Assembly (NCBI GenBank): GCA_963812965.1
Contig: CAWEXG010000012.1
Span: 248,001 to 312,000 of the forward strand
Length of the DNA stretch: 64,000 nucleotides
From: DASXMT01 sp963812965
GTDB lineage: Bacteria > Actinomycetota > Acidimicrobiia > Acidimicrobiales > RAAP-2
Direction of reading: 5' to 3'
The translations under genes and the position numbers were made by a program. The notes below the pieces were generated by a model that worked only from the letters and a program-made list of their open reading frames with translations, did no database searches and had not been told where the DNA came from. This document shows positions 25,996-34,481 of this stretch, in pieces (the first letter of the stretch is position 1; every line of letters starts with the position of its first letter).

Positions 25996-28070
25996 TGCCC
26001 GTCGGCTCCGTCGAGGCTCGGGAGGCGGCGAGTGGCGATCTCCTGTTCGAGGGCTTCGGTGAACGCCATGACCTCAACCCCGCGTTCCGGTTGTTGGGCG
26101 CCTCGCCGGTTGACACCGACCGTCCCGGCGGCGATGTCGTCGTCGCCAACCACCAACACGTAGGGCAGCTTGGCCAGCTTGGCTTGCCGGATCCGAGCCC
26201 CGAGCTTCTCGTCGGCCGGGACGGTGACAGCCCGGATGCCGACGGCACACAGCCGTTCGGTCACTTTGTCGGCGTAGCTCTCGTGGGCATCCTGCACCGG
26301 CAGGACTCGCACCTGCTCAGGAGACAACCAGGTCGGGAACGCCCCGGCGTGATGCTCCAGCAGGATGGCGAAGAAGCGCTCCACCGTACCGAAGAGGGCA
26401 CGGTGGATCATGATCGGCCGGTGGCGGGCGTTGTCACTCCCGATGTACTCCATCTCGAACCGCTGGGGCATCTGGAAGTCGAGTTGGATGGTGGACATCT
26501 GATGAGTGCGTCCGATGGCGTCACGGGCCTGTACGGAGATCTTCGGTCCGTAGAAGGCGCCGCCGCCCTCGTCCAGGACCAGCGCCAGGTCCATGGCTTC
26601 TGCCGTCGCTCGCAAGGCCTCAGTGGCCTCCTCCCACTCCTCGTCGCTGCCCACCGCCTTCGCTTCCGGCTTCGTGGACAGCTCCAGAAAGAAGTCGTCG
26701 AGCCCGTAGTCACGCAGCACGTCCAGGACGAACAGCAGCGTCGAGTGCAGCTCGGCGCCCATCTGGTCACGGGTGCAGAAGATGTGGGCGTCGTCCTGGG
26801 TCATCCCTCGCACCCTGGTCAGTCCGTGGACGACCCCGGACTTCTCGTACCGGTACACCGTGCCGAACTCGAACAGCCGCAGTGGTAGCTCCCGATAGGA
26901 GCGCTGCCGGCTCTTATAGATCAGGATGTGGAACGGGCAGTTCATCGGCTTCACGTAGTACTGCTGGCCGCCGTCGAGCTCCATAGGCGGGAACATGCCG
27001 TCGGCGAACCAGTCCAAGTGGCCCGAGGTCTCGAACAGCTCCGACTTTGTGATGTGCGGCGTGTTTACGAACTCGTACCCGGCCTCGACATGACGCTGGC
27101 GCGAGTAGTCCTCCATGAGGCGACGGACGGTCCCGCCCTTGGGGTGGAACACGGGCAGACCTGACCCGATCTCTTCGGGAAATGAGAACAGGTCGAGCTC
27201 CGCGCCGAGCTTTCGATGATCACGCCGCTCGGCCTCTTCCAGCCGGTGGAGGTGCTGTGCCAACGCCTTCTCCGACTCCCACGCCGTCCCGTAGATGCGT
27301 TGCAGTTGAGGGCGCTTCTCATCGCCTCGCCAGTAGGCGCCGGCCACCCGCATCAACCGGAAGTGTCCGAGCCGGCTGGTCGAAGGGACGTGCGGGCCGC
27401 GGCACAGATCAGTGAAGGTCGGCGAGTTCCAGTACGTCGACACCTGGGGCAAGCGGTGGTCGGTCGGCTCGTGTGACGGGTCTTGGGCAACCGGCACCTG
27501 GGGGTCGTCGACCTCGGCAGGCGCGACATCGACCTCGGCAGGCGCGACATCGACCTCGGCCGCACCTGCCCCTACCGCTTCGATGATCTCTCGTTTGAAC
27601 GGCTGATCACCGAAGAGGACCAACCCCTCGTCCACCGTGTGCTCATGGCGGATGAACGGCTGGTTCTCGGTCATGATCTCCCGCATGGTGGCGGCGATGC
27701 GCTCCAGGTCGTCGTCCGTGAAGTGAGCGCCCCCCGGCAGCTCGAAGTCGTAGTAGAAGCCGTCCTCGATCACCGGTCCGATGGCAAAGTGTGCCCCGGG
27801 CCACAGCCGCAGAACCGCCTGGGCCAGGACGTGGGCGGTGGAGTGGCGCAACACGCTCCGACCGGCATCGGAGTCAGCGGTGATCACCGAGACCTCGGCG
27901 CCGTCAGGAAGCACGGCGGACAGGTCGACCTCGGCGCCGTCGACGGTAGCGGCCACTGCCGCCTTGGCCAGACGTGGCCCGATGGACCGGGCGAGGTCTC
28001 CGGCCGTCGCCTCCTCCGGAAGCTCCTTCGTCGAGCCGTCGGGAAGTCGGACGGTGACTACGCCTGCCAT
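25992..28070 (-). CDS. thrS: Threonyl-tRNA synthetase
   Basis: Class II synthetase. 692 residues: TGS domain (1-60), editing domain with HSTAHVLAQAV (HxxxH) and NSPTFTDLCRGPHV (Cys/His), catalytic core with KPMNCPFHILIYKSR (zinc Cys), RYEKSGVVHGLTRVRGMTQDDAHIFC (motif 2; shown here in pieces GLTRVRG and DDAHIF), HRALFGTVERFFAILLEHHAG (motif 3), and the anticodon domain (RVLPVQDAHESYADKV). An insertion of about 30 residues (Ala-Glu-Val-Asp-Val-Ala-Pro repeats) sits between the editing motifs. Downstream HIT is coupled by GTGA. Confidence 0.97.
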   Translation of the reverse strand: MAGVVTVRLPDGSTKELPEEATAGDLARSIGPRLAKAAVAATVDGAEVDLSAVLPDGAEVSVITADSDAGRSVLRHSTAHVLAQAVLRLWPGAHFAIGPVIEDGFYYDFELPGGAHFTDDDLERIAATMREIMTENQPFIRHEHTVDEGLVLFGDQPFKREIIEAVGAGAAEVDVAPAEVDVAPAEVDDPQVPVAQDPSHEPTDHRLPQVSTYWNSPTFTDLCRGPHVPSTSRLGHFRLMRVAGAYWRGDEKRPQLQRIYGTAWESEKALAQHLHRLEEAERRDHRKLGAELDLFSFPEEIGSGLPVFHPKGGTVRRLMEDYSRQRHVEAGYEFVNTPHITKSELFETSGHLDWFADGMFPPMELDGGQQYYVKPMNCPFHILIYKSRQRSYRELPLRLFEFGTVYRYEKSGVVHGLTRVRGMTQDDAHIFCTRDQMGAELHSTLLFVLDVLRDYGLDDFFLELSTKPEAKAVGSDEEWEEATEALRATAEAMDLALVLDEGGGAFYGPKISVQARDAIGRTHQMSTIQLDFQMPQRFEMEYIGSDNARHRPIMIHRALFGTVERFFAILLEHHAGAFPTWLSPEQVRVLPVQDAHESYADKVTERLCAVGIRAVTVPADEKLGARIRQAKLAKLPYVLVVGDDDIAAGTVGVNRRGAQQPERGVEVMAFTEALEQEIATRRLPSLDGADGQ
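27508..27560. repeat. 21-bp tandem repeat inside thrS
   Basis: Two full copies of TCGACCTCGGCAGGCGCGAC(A) and a partial third, in frame (seven codons), forming an extra loop in the editing domain of ThrRS. Confidence 0.85.
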
Positions 28071-28102
28071 GATGCTGCCTTTCTGTGGAGCGACGTGGGA
28101 AC

Positions 28103-29260
28103 TTACAGCGTAATGCCCAGCAACCTTGCTCCCCGATCCACGGCATGTCCGGTTCGGGCCAGCTCGTCCAGGGCAGCCAGAGCCCTGGGGGTATCGAGGT
28201 CATCGTCAAGAGCGTCACGGACTGCTTCGAGCGCCGGGTCGAGCACTTTGTCCTCGCTTGTTCCCTGCGGCCCTCCGCTTGCCGCTCTCGATGTCGCCTC
28301 TCTCCAGGCGGTGATGCGGGCAGCAGCAGCTGGCATGTCGGCATCGGTCCACTCCCAGTCGAACCGGTAGTGATGATCGAGCAGCGCGGTGCGGATGGCT
28401 ACTGGCTCCCACTGCTCCAGGAGGTTGCCCACGAACACCAGGTTGCCCAGCGACTTGGACATCTTGGTTCCATCCAGTCCAACCAGGCCGACGTGAAGCC
28501 AGTGTCTGACAAAGGGTCGACCGGTCACCGACTCGGACTGGGCCGTCTCACACTCATGGTGCGGGAAGACCAGATCACGACCGCCGCCATGGACATCGAT
28601 GGTCTCCCCCAGCTCTCGCAACGCAAGCGCCGAGCACTCGATATGCCAACCGGGACGTCCCGCCCCCCACCGTGACTCCCACGCCGGCTCGTCGGGCAGC
28701 GACGGTTGCCAGAGGACGAAGTCGAGCGGGTTGCGCTTGTCCGGATCGTCGGGATTGCCGCCGTGCTCGGCAGCCAGCGCCACCATCGACGACCGCTCGA
28801 GATGGCTCAGCTCGCCGAAACGTTCGAAGGTGGTGACGTCGAAGTACACCGATCCACCGGATCGGTAGGCGTGGCCGCTGTCGAGGACCGAGCCGATGAG
28901 GGTCAAGATGTCCGGAATGGCCGAAGTGGCCCGGGGCTCGGACCAGGCCGGGATGAGTCCGAGGGTGCCCATATCGGCGTCGAACCGGGCGATCTCCTCG
29001 GCAGCCAGGTCGAGATAGTGGACTCCCACCTCACGGGCTTTGCGCAGCATGTCGTCGTCCACGTCGGTGACGTTCCGCACACAGCGCGTCTCATGACCGA
29101 GGTCGCGCAGCCGCCGCTGGAGGATGTCGAAGGTCAGGTAGACGGCAGCATGACCCAGGTGGGCAGCGTCATAGGGAGTAATGCCGCACGAGTACAGCGT
29201 GACCAGTGGGCCGGGTTCGAAGGGCACGACCGCCTGGCGAGCGGTGTCGTAGAGGCGCAT
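28103..29260 (-). CDS. mshC: Cysteine:GlcN-inositol ligase MshC-like (mycothiol synthesis)
   Basis: ATP-dependent ligase of cysteine to 1D-myo-inositol-2-amino-2-deoxyglucoside, evolved from cysteinyl-tRNA synthetase. It has YSCGITPYDAAHLGHAAVYL (zinc Cys and HIGH region; MshC proteins have ITPYD where CysS has PTVYD), RNVTDVDDDML, GRPGWHIECSALA, FPHHECETAQSE and TKMSKSLGNL (KMSKS). 385 residues, shorter than CysS (about 460) and lacking a long anticodon domain. Located between npdG and thrS. The TIGR03086 mycothiol-type protein near 45,000 agrees with mycothiol use. A second, divergent CysS cannot be excluded but is less likely. Confidence 0.82.
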   Translation of the reverse strand: MRLYDTARQAVVPFEPGPLVTLYSCGITPYDAAHLGHAAVYLTFDILQRRLRDLGHETRCVRNVTDVDDDMLRKAREVGVHYLDLAAEEIARFDADMGTLGLIPAWSEPRATSAIPDILTLIGSVLDSGHAYRSGGSVYFDVTTFERFGELSHLERSSMVALAAEHGGNPDDPDKRNPLDFVLWQPSLPDEPAWESRWGAGRPGWHIECSALALRELGETIDVHGGGRDLVFPHHECETAQSESVTGRPFVRHWLHVGLVGLDGTKMSKSLGNLVFVGNLLEQWEPVAIRTALLDHHYRFDWEWTDADMPAAAARITAWREATSRAASGGPQGTSEDKVLDPALEAVRDALDDDLDTPRALAALDELARTGHAVDRGARLLGITL

Positions 29261-29283
29261 GTCCGGCGATCAACTTCCGAAGG

Positions 29284-29940
29284 TCAGTGGTCGTAGCCGG
29301 ACAGCAACACGGTCGAGTGGACCTTGTGGCGAATGTTGACCGTGATGAGCACGGCCGTGAACGCCTCGATCGGTGCGGCCTGCGACAGGCTGCCGGCGTC
29401 GATCCCGCGCAGCCCGTCGACGGCGTCGATCATCGAAATCGTGGCCTGAGTGGCTTCCGGATAGTCAGAGCAGACCAGGACATCGGCCTGAAGAGGGGCA
29501 TCGAGCTTGCCCATCTCCGAGGCGGGAAGGTGGTGCAGGGAAGCCGAGACGAAGGAGTCCGGCAGCACGGCCTGGAGTGAGGCAGCCACCGATCCCCGGG
29601 GGGGCACCAGGGCCAGGAATTCCTTCCTCTCCTTGACCAACGCGTTGGCCATGGAGACGACCACCTTGCCGGACAGGGCGTCGGCCAACGGCCTGACCGT
29701 CGGTACCGCTGCGTCCCACGGCGTGGCCACGACGACGAGGCCGCACTCAGCGGTGATCTCGTTGGACGCTCCCCGAACGTCCAGCGCTCGTTCCGACCAC
29801 TGTTCCCGGACCTCGGCAGCCACGGCCTCGGCCCGATCGGCATCACGCGACCCGATGACCACCGCGGTCCCGGCGGCGGCCAGCCGGACAGCGAGGCCTC
29901 GGCCAGCCGGGCCCGTTCCTCCGAGTATTCCGACGCGCAC
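29284..29940 (-). CDS. npdG: NADPH-dependent F420 reductase (F420:NADP oxidoreductase)
   Basis: Moves hydride between F420H2 and NADP. Starting at the GTG at 29940: RVGILGGTGPAGRGLAVRLA is the Rossmann loop, IGSRD the NADP-phosphate site, then VVVATPWDA, VVSMANAL, ASLHHLPASEMG, VLVCSDYPEA and GLRGIDAGSLSQA. 218 residues, the usual size. AAGGA lies seven bases before the GTG. The frame stays open upstream through eight 18-bp repeats, each carrying its own AAGG and in-frame GTG, so longer forms with a Val-Asn-Lys-Asp-Glu-Ala tail could be made. Divergent from the inhA-like gene. Confidence 0.92.
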   Translation of the reverse strand: MRVGILGGTGPAGRGLAVRLAAAGTAVVIGSRDADRAEAVAAEVREQWSERALDVRGASNEITAECGLVVVATPWDAAVPTVRPLADALSGKVVVSMANALVKERKEFLALVPPRGSVAASLQAVLPDSFVSASLHHLPASEMGKLDAPLQADVLVCSDYPEATQATISMIDAVDGLRGIDAGSLSQAAPIEAFTAVLITVNIRHKVHSTVLLSGYDH

Positions 29941-30084
29941 GGCGTCATCCTTGTTCACAGCCTCATCCTTGTTCACAGCCTCATCCTTGGACACGGCGTC
30001 ATCCTTGGACACGGCGTCATCCTTGTTCACAACCTCGTCCTTATTCACAGCCTCATCCTTGGACACGGCCCTACCCTTGCACAC
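29941..30084 (-). repeat. 18-bp tandem repeat x8: in-frame ribosome-site/GTG cassettes before npdG
   Basis: Eight abutting 18-bp units. On the minus strand the consensus is GTGAACAAGGATGAGGCT or GTGTCCAAGGATGACGCC. Each holds AAGG followed seven or so bases later by the GTG of the next unit, all in the npdG frame and without stops. Units differ at a few positions only. Confidence 0.93.
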
Positions 30085-30162
30085 GGCGTCGACGGGTCTG
30101 GCAACCAGGACACCGCATCCACCGACCACCGACGATTGCTCTCGCAGTAACCTGACCGGCTC

Positions 30163-30951
30163 ATGGGACTGCTGACAGGAAAACGCATCCTGGTCACCGG
30201 GGTGCTGACCGACGCCTCGTTGGCCTTCGCCGTGGCTCGCCTGGCCCAGACAGAAGGTGCCGAGGTGGTGTTGAGCGGTGCGGGGCGGGGCCTGTCGCTG
30301 ACCCGACGGACCGCCCGCAAGCTGCCCACAGAGGTGGACGTGCTGGAGATCGACGTGGCCCGTCCTGAACAGTTGACGGCGGCGGCGGCCGAGCTCGGAG
30401 CCAGGTGGGACCGGCTCGACGGCATCCTCCACGCCATCGCCTTCGCTCCTCCGGAGTGTCTGGGTGGCGACATCTTCCAGGCCGAGTGGGACGCGGTCCA
30501 GGTCGCCCTACACATCTCGGCGTACTCGTTGAAAGCACTGACCCAGGCCTTCCGACCGCTGCTGGCCGCAGCCGGAGCCGATGGAGGACCAGGAGCGTCG
30601 GTGGTCGGCCTCGACTTCGACGCCACCGTGGCGTGGCCGGCGTACGACTGGATGGGCGTCTCCAAGGCAGCCCTCGAGTCCCTGTCCCGGTACCTGGCCC
30701 GGGACCTCGGGGCCGAGAAGGTTCGCGTCAACCTGGTGGCTGCCGGACCGGTGAGGACTATGGCAGCCAAGTCCATCCCCGGCTTCGCAGCCTTCGAAGA
30801 CACGTGGGCAGCCCGAGCGCCGCTCGGTTGGGACCTCCTCGACACCGACGTCGTAGCCCGAGCCTGTGTGGCGCTCCTCTCCGATCTTTTCCCCATGACC
30901 ACCGGTGAGATGGTGCACGTGGACGGCGGCGTGCACGCCACCGGCGCCTGA
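30163..30951 (+). CDS. Enoyl-ACP reductase InhA/FabI-like
   Basis: NADH-dependent reductase of fatty-acid elongation. It aligns over its length with InhA: MGLLTGKRILVTGVLTDASL, DGILHAIAFAP, ISAYSLKAL, VVGLDFDATVAWPAYDWMGV with catalytic Tyr, SKAALESLSRYLARDLG with the Lys seven residues after the Tyr, VNLVAAGPVRTMAAKSI and TTGEMVHVDGG. 262 residues. The Ser of the HSIGF motif (Ser94 of M. tuberculosis InhA) is Ala here. Followed 60 bases on by a SnoaL-like gene and divergent from npdG. Confidence 0.92.
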   Translation: MGLLTGKRILVTGVLTDASLAFAVARLAQTEGAEVVLSGAGRGLSLTRRTARKLPTEVDVLEIDVARPEQLTAAAAELGARWDRLDGILHAIAFAPPECLGGDIFQAEWDAVQVALHISAYSLKALTQAFRPLLAAAGADGGPGASVVGLDFDATVAWPAYDWMGVSKAALESLSRYLARDLGAEKVRVNLVAAGPVRTMAAKSIPGFAAFEDTWAARAPLGWDLLDTDVVARACVALLSDLFPMTTGEMVHVDGGVHATGA

Positions 30952-31011
30952 CCATCGACCAACCGCTCGCCGCGCCCCAGGAGCACCTCGACAACCCCAA
31001 GGAGAAGCACC

Positions 31012-31389
31012 GTGCCTACGCCTGATCAACTCCGTAACGTCATCGCCTCTTACGTGGCCGCACTGAACACCCGCGACCCTGACGCCATCGCTGCCCTCTT
31101 CGCCGAAGACGCCGTCCAGGCCGACCCGGCGTCAAGCCCGCCGAACCGGGGGCGTGACGCAGTCCGCGCCTTCTTCACCACCAGCATCGAAGCCAGCGAC
31201 GGGTGGACCTTCACCGCCAAGACGGTCCACACCTGCGGCGACCACGTGGCGATCGACTTCGAGGTCGCCGTCAAGGCAGCAGAGACCACCATGGTGATCG
31301 ACGGGATCGAGGTCTTCGCCATCGGTGACGATGGTCTCATCGCCTCGGTCCACGCCTACTGGGACGACTCGGACCTCACGGTGTCCTGA
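31012..31389 (+). CDS. SnoaL-like / ketosteroid-isomerase-fold (NTF2 superfamily) protein
   Basis: 125 residues. The pattern LRNVIASYVAALNTRDPDAI, LFAEDAVQADP, GRDAVRAFF and a C-terminal VHAYWDD strand is typical of NTF2-like small proteins of the steroid delta-isomerase group. Starts at GTG 31012 with GGAG nine bases before it. Same strand as the inhA-like gene and probably cotranscribed. The substrate cannot be inferred. Confidence 0.8.
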   Translation: MPTPDQLRNVIASYVAALNTRDPDAIAALFAEDAVQADPASSPPNRGRDAVRAFFTTSIEASDGWTFTAKTVHTCGDHVAIDFEVAVKAAETTMVIDGIEVFAIGDDGLIASVHAYWDDSDLTVS

Positions 31390-31469
31390 GAACGATCCTA
31401 CGAACAGCGTCCCAGAGGATCACGGCGATACCTGCGATACCTACGTGATCCGCCTGGCACCGTCCGTCT

Positions 31470-31508
31470 CATCACTCAACCTCATCACTCAACGTCATCA
31501 CTCAACGT
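31470..31508. repeat. 13-bp tandem repeat x3 over the cobQ 3' end
   Basis: Three copies of CATCACTCAACGT (first copy ends CCT). The cobQ stop codon lies in the last copy. The gap 31390-31497 holds nothing else recognisable. Confidence 0.88.
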
Positions 31509-33186
31509 CGTCCCCGCGGGTACCACCGCCTTCGGTGACGAGACGCCATAACGCATCGAGATCGAGATGCTCGGCACACAGATCGGCCAGCCGGTCGATC
31601 TGCCCCTGACGGGCCGTGATGAACGACGCGCCCGATGGCACCCACGGATGGCCCCGACGCTCGGCGACCGCGCCGAGGAGCACGGATCGGAAGTCGTCGC
31701 CTTCCAACAGACCGTGCAGGCTCGAGCCGCAGACCCCGTTCTTGTCGTCGACGATCCCCTCGGTACGGTTCCCCCTCCTGTCCCCGAGCAGGAACCAAGG
31801 AACCGCCGATGGACCGGCATGTGGTCGCCCGTGATGGATCTCGTACCCGGAGATGGGCAGCGACGGCGTCTGGCGGGGCGATCCCTCAAGCTCCCAGTCC
31901 GGTTGGAGCGAGGTCTCCGCACCGGTGACACCAGAAGCGCGGGCGGCGGGCGATGAGTGAGGTCGCAAGGACGACTGGCGCCAGGTGGTCCGTCCTCGCC
32001 GTTGCCGAGTGTGCTTGTCCACCAGGTACACCGTCCGAAGGTCGAGGAGGCCCAGCCCCGGTACCGCTCCGTCCCGGCTCTCGACAGCTCCCGGATCCTC
32101 GATCAGCTCACCGAGCATCTGGTACCCGCCACAGATCCCGAACACCATCGGGGAGTCGGGTCGGACACCACCGTGGCCGTCATCCCGCAAGCCTGCCAGC
32201 GCATCCTCGAACCCACGGGACCGGAACCAGGCCAGGTCATTGGCGGTCGACTTGGTACCCGGCAGCACGATCAGGTCTGGATGTCCGAGCGAATCGGGCG
32301 AGTCCACGAACCGTACCGACACGCCCGGCTCCACTGCCAAGGCGTCGACGTCGGTGAAGTTGGAGATATGAGGAAAGCGGACGACCACGACGTCCAGACG
32401 GTCTGAGTGCTCCAAGCGCTCGTCGACGTCGACGTCGCCATCGCCGTGCACCGCCGAGGACGAGACCAACGCCAGCGAGTCCTCGGCATCGAGGGTCAGG
32501 CCCTCGATGAAGGGCAGAACACCCAACGTGGGCCTCCCCGTTCGCCGCTCCAGATCAACGAGACCATCACCCAGCAGGGTCAGATCCCCTCGAAATTTGT
32601 TGATGACGAACGCTCGAACCCACCGGCGCAGCTCTTCGGGTAGCAGAGCCACGGTGCCGTACAGAGCGGCGAAAACGCCGCCACGATCGATGTCCCCCAC
32701 CACGATCGCCGGGATGCCGACCCTGGAAGCAAGGCCCAGGTTGACCAGATCTCTGTCGAGCAGATTGATCTCGGCTGGGCTGCCGGCTCCTTCACACAGG
32801 ACGACGTCGAACCGGGAACGAAGGTCGGCCAGCGCTTCGGTCACCACATCCATGAGCTCGGGCTTGGCGGCGTGGTACCCCGCCACATCGAGGTTTTTCC
32901 ACGGCCGACCGAGGACGATGACCTGGCTCGCCTGGTCACTGGCCGGCTTCAACAGGATCGGGTTCATGGCGACATCGGGCTCCACACCGGCAGCCATGGC
33001 TTGCATGGCCTGAGCCCGACCGATCTCGTGGCCGGCCGGGGTGACAAAGGAGTTCAGCGCCATGTTCTGTGCCTTGAACGGCGCCACCCGAACCCCTTGG
33101 CGTGCCAGCTGTCGACACAGTCCGGCCACGATCTGGCTCTTGCCGACATCGCTGGCGGTGCCACACACCATGAGCGCCCCCCTCAT
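31498..33186 (-). CDS. cobQ: Adenosylcobyric acid (cobyric acid) synthase CobQ
   Basis: Amidates adenosylcobyrinic acid a,c-diamide at four positions using glutamine. The N-terminal P-loop-like domain has ALMVCGTASDVGKSQIVAGL, PFKAQNMALNSFVTP, LCEGAGSPAEINL, VVGDIDRGGVFA and VINKFRGD. The C-terminal glutaminase domain has IVLPGTKSTANDL, FGICGGYQML (nucleophile Cys) and SGYEIHHG. 562 residues, a little long because of a Ser/Arg/Gln-rich insertion between about 405 and 445. Third gene after the B12 riboswitch, 64 bases after cobS. Confidence 0.95.
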   Translation of the reverse strand: MRGALMVCGTASDVGKSQIVAGLCRQLARQGVRVAPFKAQNMALNSFVTPAGHEIGRAQAMQAMAAGVEPDVAMNPILLKPASDQASQVIVLGRPWKNLDVAGYHAAKPELMDVVTEALADLRSRFDVVLCEGAGSPAEINLLDRDLVNLGLASRVGIPAIVVGDIDRGGVFAALYGTVALLPEELRRWVRAFVINKFRGDLTLLGDGLVDLERRTGRPTLGVLPFIEGLTLDAEDSLALVSSSAVHGDGDVDVDERLEHSDRLDVVVVRFPHISNFTDVDALAVEPGVSVRFVDSPDSLGHPDLIVLPGTKSTANDLAWFRSRGFEDALAGLRDDGHGGVRPDSPMVFGICGGYQMLGELIEDPGAVESRDGAVPGLGLLDLRTVYLVDKHTRQRRGRTTWRQSSLRPHSSPAARASGVTGAETSLQPDWELEGSPRQTPSLPISGYEIHHGRPHAGPSAVPWFLLGDRRGNRTEGIVDDKNGVCGSSLHGLLEGDDFRSVLLGAVAERRGHPWVPSGASFITARQGQIDRLADLCAEHLDLDALWRLVTEGGGTRGDDVE

Positions 33187-33250
33187 GGCTGCGCCGCCGG
33201 CACTGTCTGTAATGGCTGGAACGGCTGGAACGGGTTGGGCACCGGGCGCC

Positions 33251-34006
33251 TTACCATCGGGCCGCCGCCACGATCAGCGCCACTGTCTCGCCCATGATGC
33301 CAGCTGCTCCCAGCACGTCACCGGTGAAACCACCGATCCGCCGCCGGGCGAACCAGACCACCAACGTCGCCACCACCACCTCCACCACCACGATGACGAC
33401 ACCGCCGATCGGCTTCCAGGCGATGCAGAACCCGAGCGCCATCACTGCGCCGAGGACGCCGATGACCAGCCGCGTCCGCCTGGCACGGTTCGAACGACGA
33501 GTGGCAGGGCCGTTGCCCGAAGCCGGTTCGATGCATGCCGAAGACAACCCTCCCTCGGGCCGGGCGTACGGCACCGAGGTGGCCACTACCGCCATGACCG
33601 TCCGGGACCCGACCCAGATCCCCACCAGCAGCACGATCGAGGGCTTCAGCGACATGAGGCTCACCCACCGGAGCAGTAGCACGATGGTGGCCGAGGCGAT
33701 CCCGAGGGCACCCGACGTCGACTTCTTTATCACCGCCAAGCGTCGCTCGTGCGACAAGTGTGGAGGCAGCAGGCCATCAGTGGCATCGACCAGCCCGTCC
33801 ACATGGAGCATCCCGGTCAACGCCAGATCAGCGGCGACCACCAGTGCCGCCACCACTCCGGAAGGCCACGCCTTGGACAGCGCCCACCACAACAAGCCGA
33901 GCAATGCCCCGATCACCCCACCCACCAATGGGAACCACACCAACGACGATGGCTGGGGTACCTGCGCCTTGCCAATTGGGGTGAGAAACGCCACTGCTCT
34001 TCGCAT
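33251..34006 (-). CDS. cobS: Adenosylcobinamide-GDP ribazoletransferase CobS
   Basis: Integral membrane enzyme that joins adenosylcobinamide-GDP with alpha-ribazole. 251 residues with FLTPIGKAQVPQ at the N-terminus, the family signature GMLHVDGLVDATDGLL, KKSTSGALG and VGSRTVMAVVA, and five to six membrane segments. An Asn/Arg-rich loop interrupts the usual PYAR region (YARPEGGLSSACIEPASGNG). The start follows the cobU remnant stop by two bases. Confidence 0.93.
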   Translation of the reverse strand: MRRAVAFLTPIGKAQVPQPSSLVWFPLVGGVIGALLGLLWWALSKAWPSGVVAALVVAADLALTGMLHVDGLVDATDGLLPPHLSHERRLAVIKKSTSGALGIASATIVLLLRWVSLMSLKPSIVLLVGIWVGSRTVMAVVATSVPYARPEGGLSSACIEPASGNGPATRRSNRARRTRLVIGVLGAVMALGFCIAWKPIGGVVIVVVEVVVATLVVWFARRRIGGFTGDVLGAAGIMGETVALIVAAARW

Positions 34007-34008
34007 GG

Positions 34009-34194
34009 TCAGCGCCTCCGACCAAGAGACAACAGCTGGCCGGCACCCACCAGCAGGACGTCGTCGACCAACTCGCGGGCGAGACGCGCAGCCACCTCGG
34101 ACTTGCCCAACCGGGTGCCACCGAGCACCAGTGTCAGTTCACCCTGTCTGCTCGCTGCCACGTCCACGCGTCCTTCCTGCCCCCGGAGGAGCAC
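34009..34194 (-). pseudogene. cobU: Truncated CobU (cobinamide kinase/guanylyltransferase), Walker A part only
   Basis: A 61-codon frame directly behind the B12 riboswitch. GELTLVLGGTRLGKSEVAAR matches the start of CobU, including its P-loop, and DDVLLVGAGQLLSL resembles the next strand. It then stops. CobU is about 180 residues, and the guanylyl-accepting His region and all later motifs are missing. cobS begins two bases after the stop, so the rest was lost by deletion, not by frameshift. Start is a GTG; an internal GTG (VAASRQGELT) is also possible. It may survive only as a leader coupling translation of cobS. Confidence 0.7.
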
Positions 34195-34207
34195 GCACCC
34201 CTTCTCG

Positions 34208-34352
34208 AGAGGGAGGCAGGTCTCCTGGCTGTCGGATCATCACTCCCCTCGGCCTTCCCGCCCGTTTCCGAGCCGTGGCCATGTGGTGAAGGTCGCTCCC
34301 CGATCACAGTTGCGGGACAGCCCCGGACTTACACCGGGTTCCCTGCCCTCCG
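34208..34352 (-). promoter_or_regulatory. Cobalamin (AdoCbl-type) riboswitch
   Basis: On the minus strand the region shows the class features in order: GGGAACCCGGTGTAAGTCC, then GGGGCTGTCCCGCAACTGTG, a variable GC-rich arm, GGAAGGCCGAGGG, and the B12 box CAGCCAGGAGACCTGCC next to the cobU-remnant start. It would repress translation or transcription of cobU', cobS and cobQ when cobalamin is plentiful. Confidence 0.92.
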
Positions 34353-34481
34353 AGGCCAGAGCCTATACGGTGCCGTCAGCTCGAGCGTGGGGTCGTGGAG
34401 TGCAGTCCGGCCCCGTTCCGGGTGCGATCTTGCACCCTTGCAGTGTCCATGCACCACACTCCGGGCAGTACCGTGACGGCC

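Noticed and set aside
28103..29260. Cysteinyl-tRNA synthetase CysS
   Set aside because: Length, the ITPYD motif and actinobacterial context fit MshC better; CysS remains possible.
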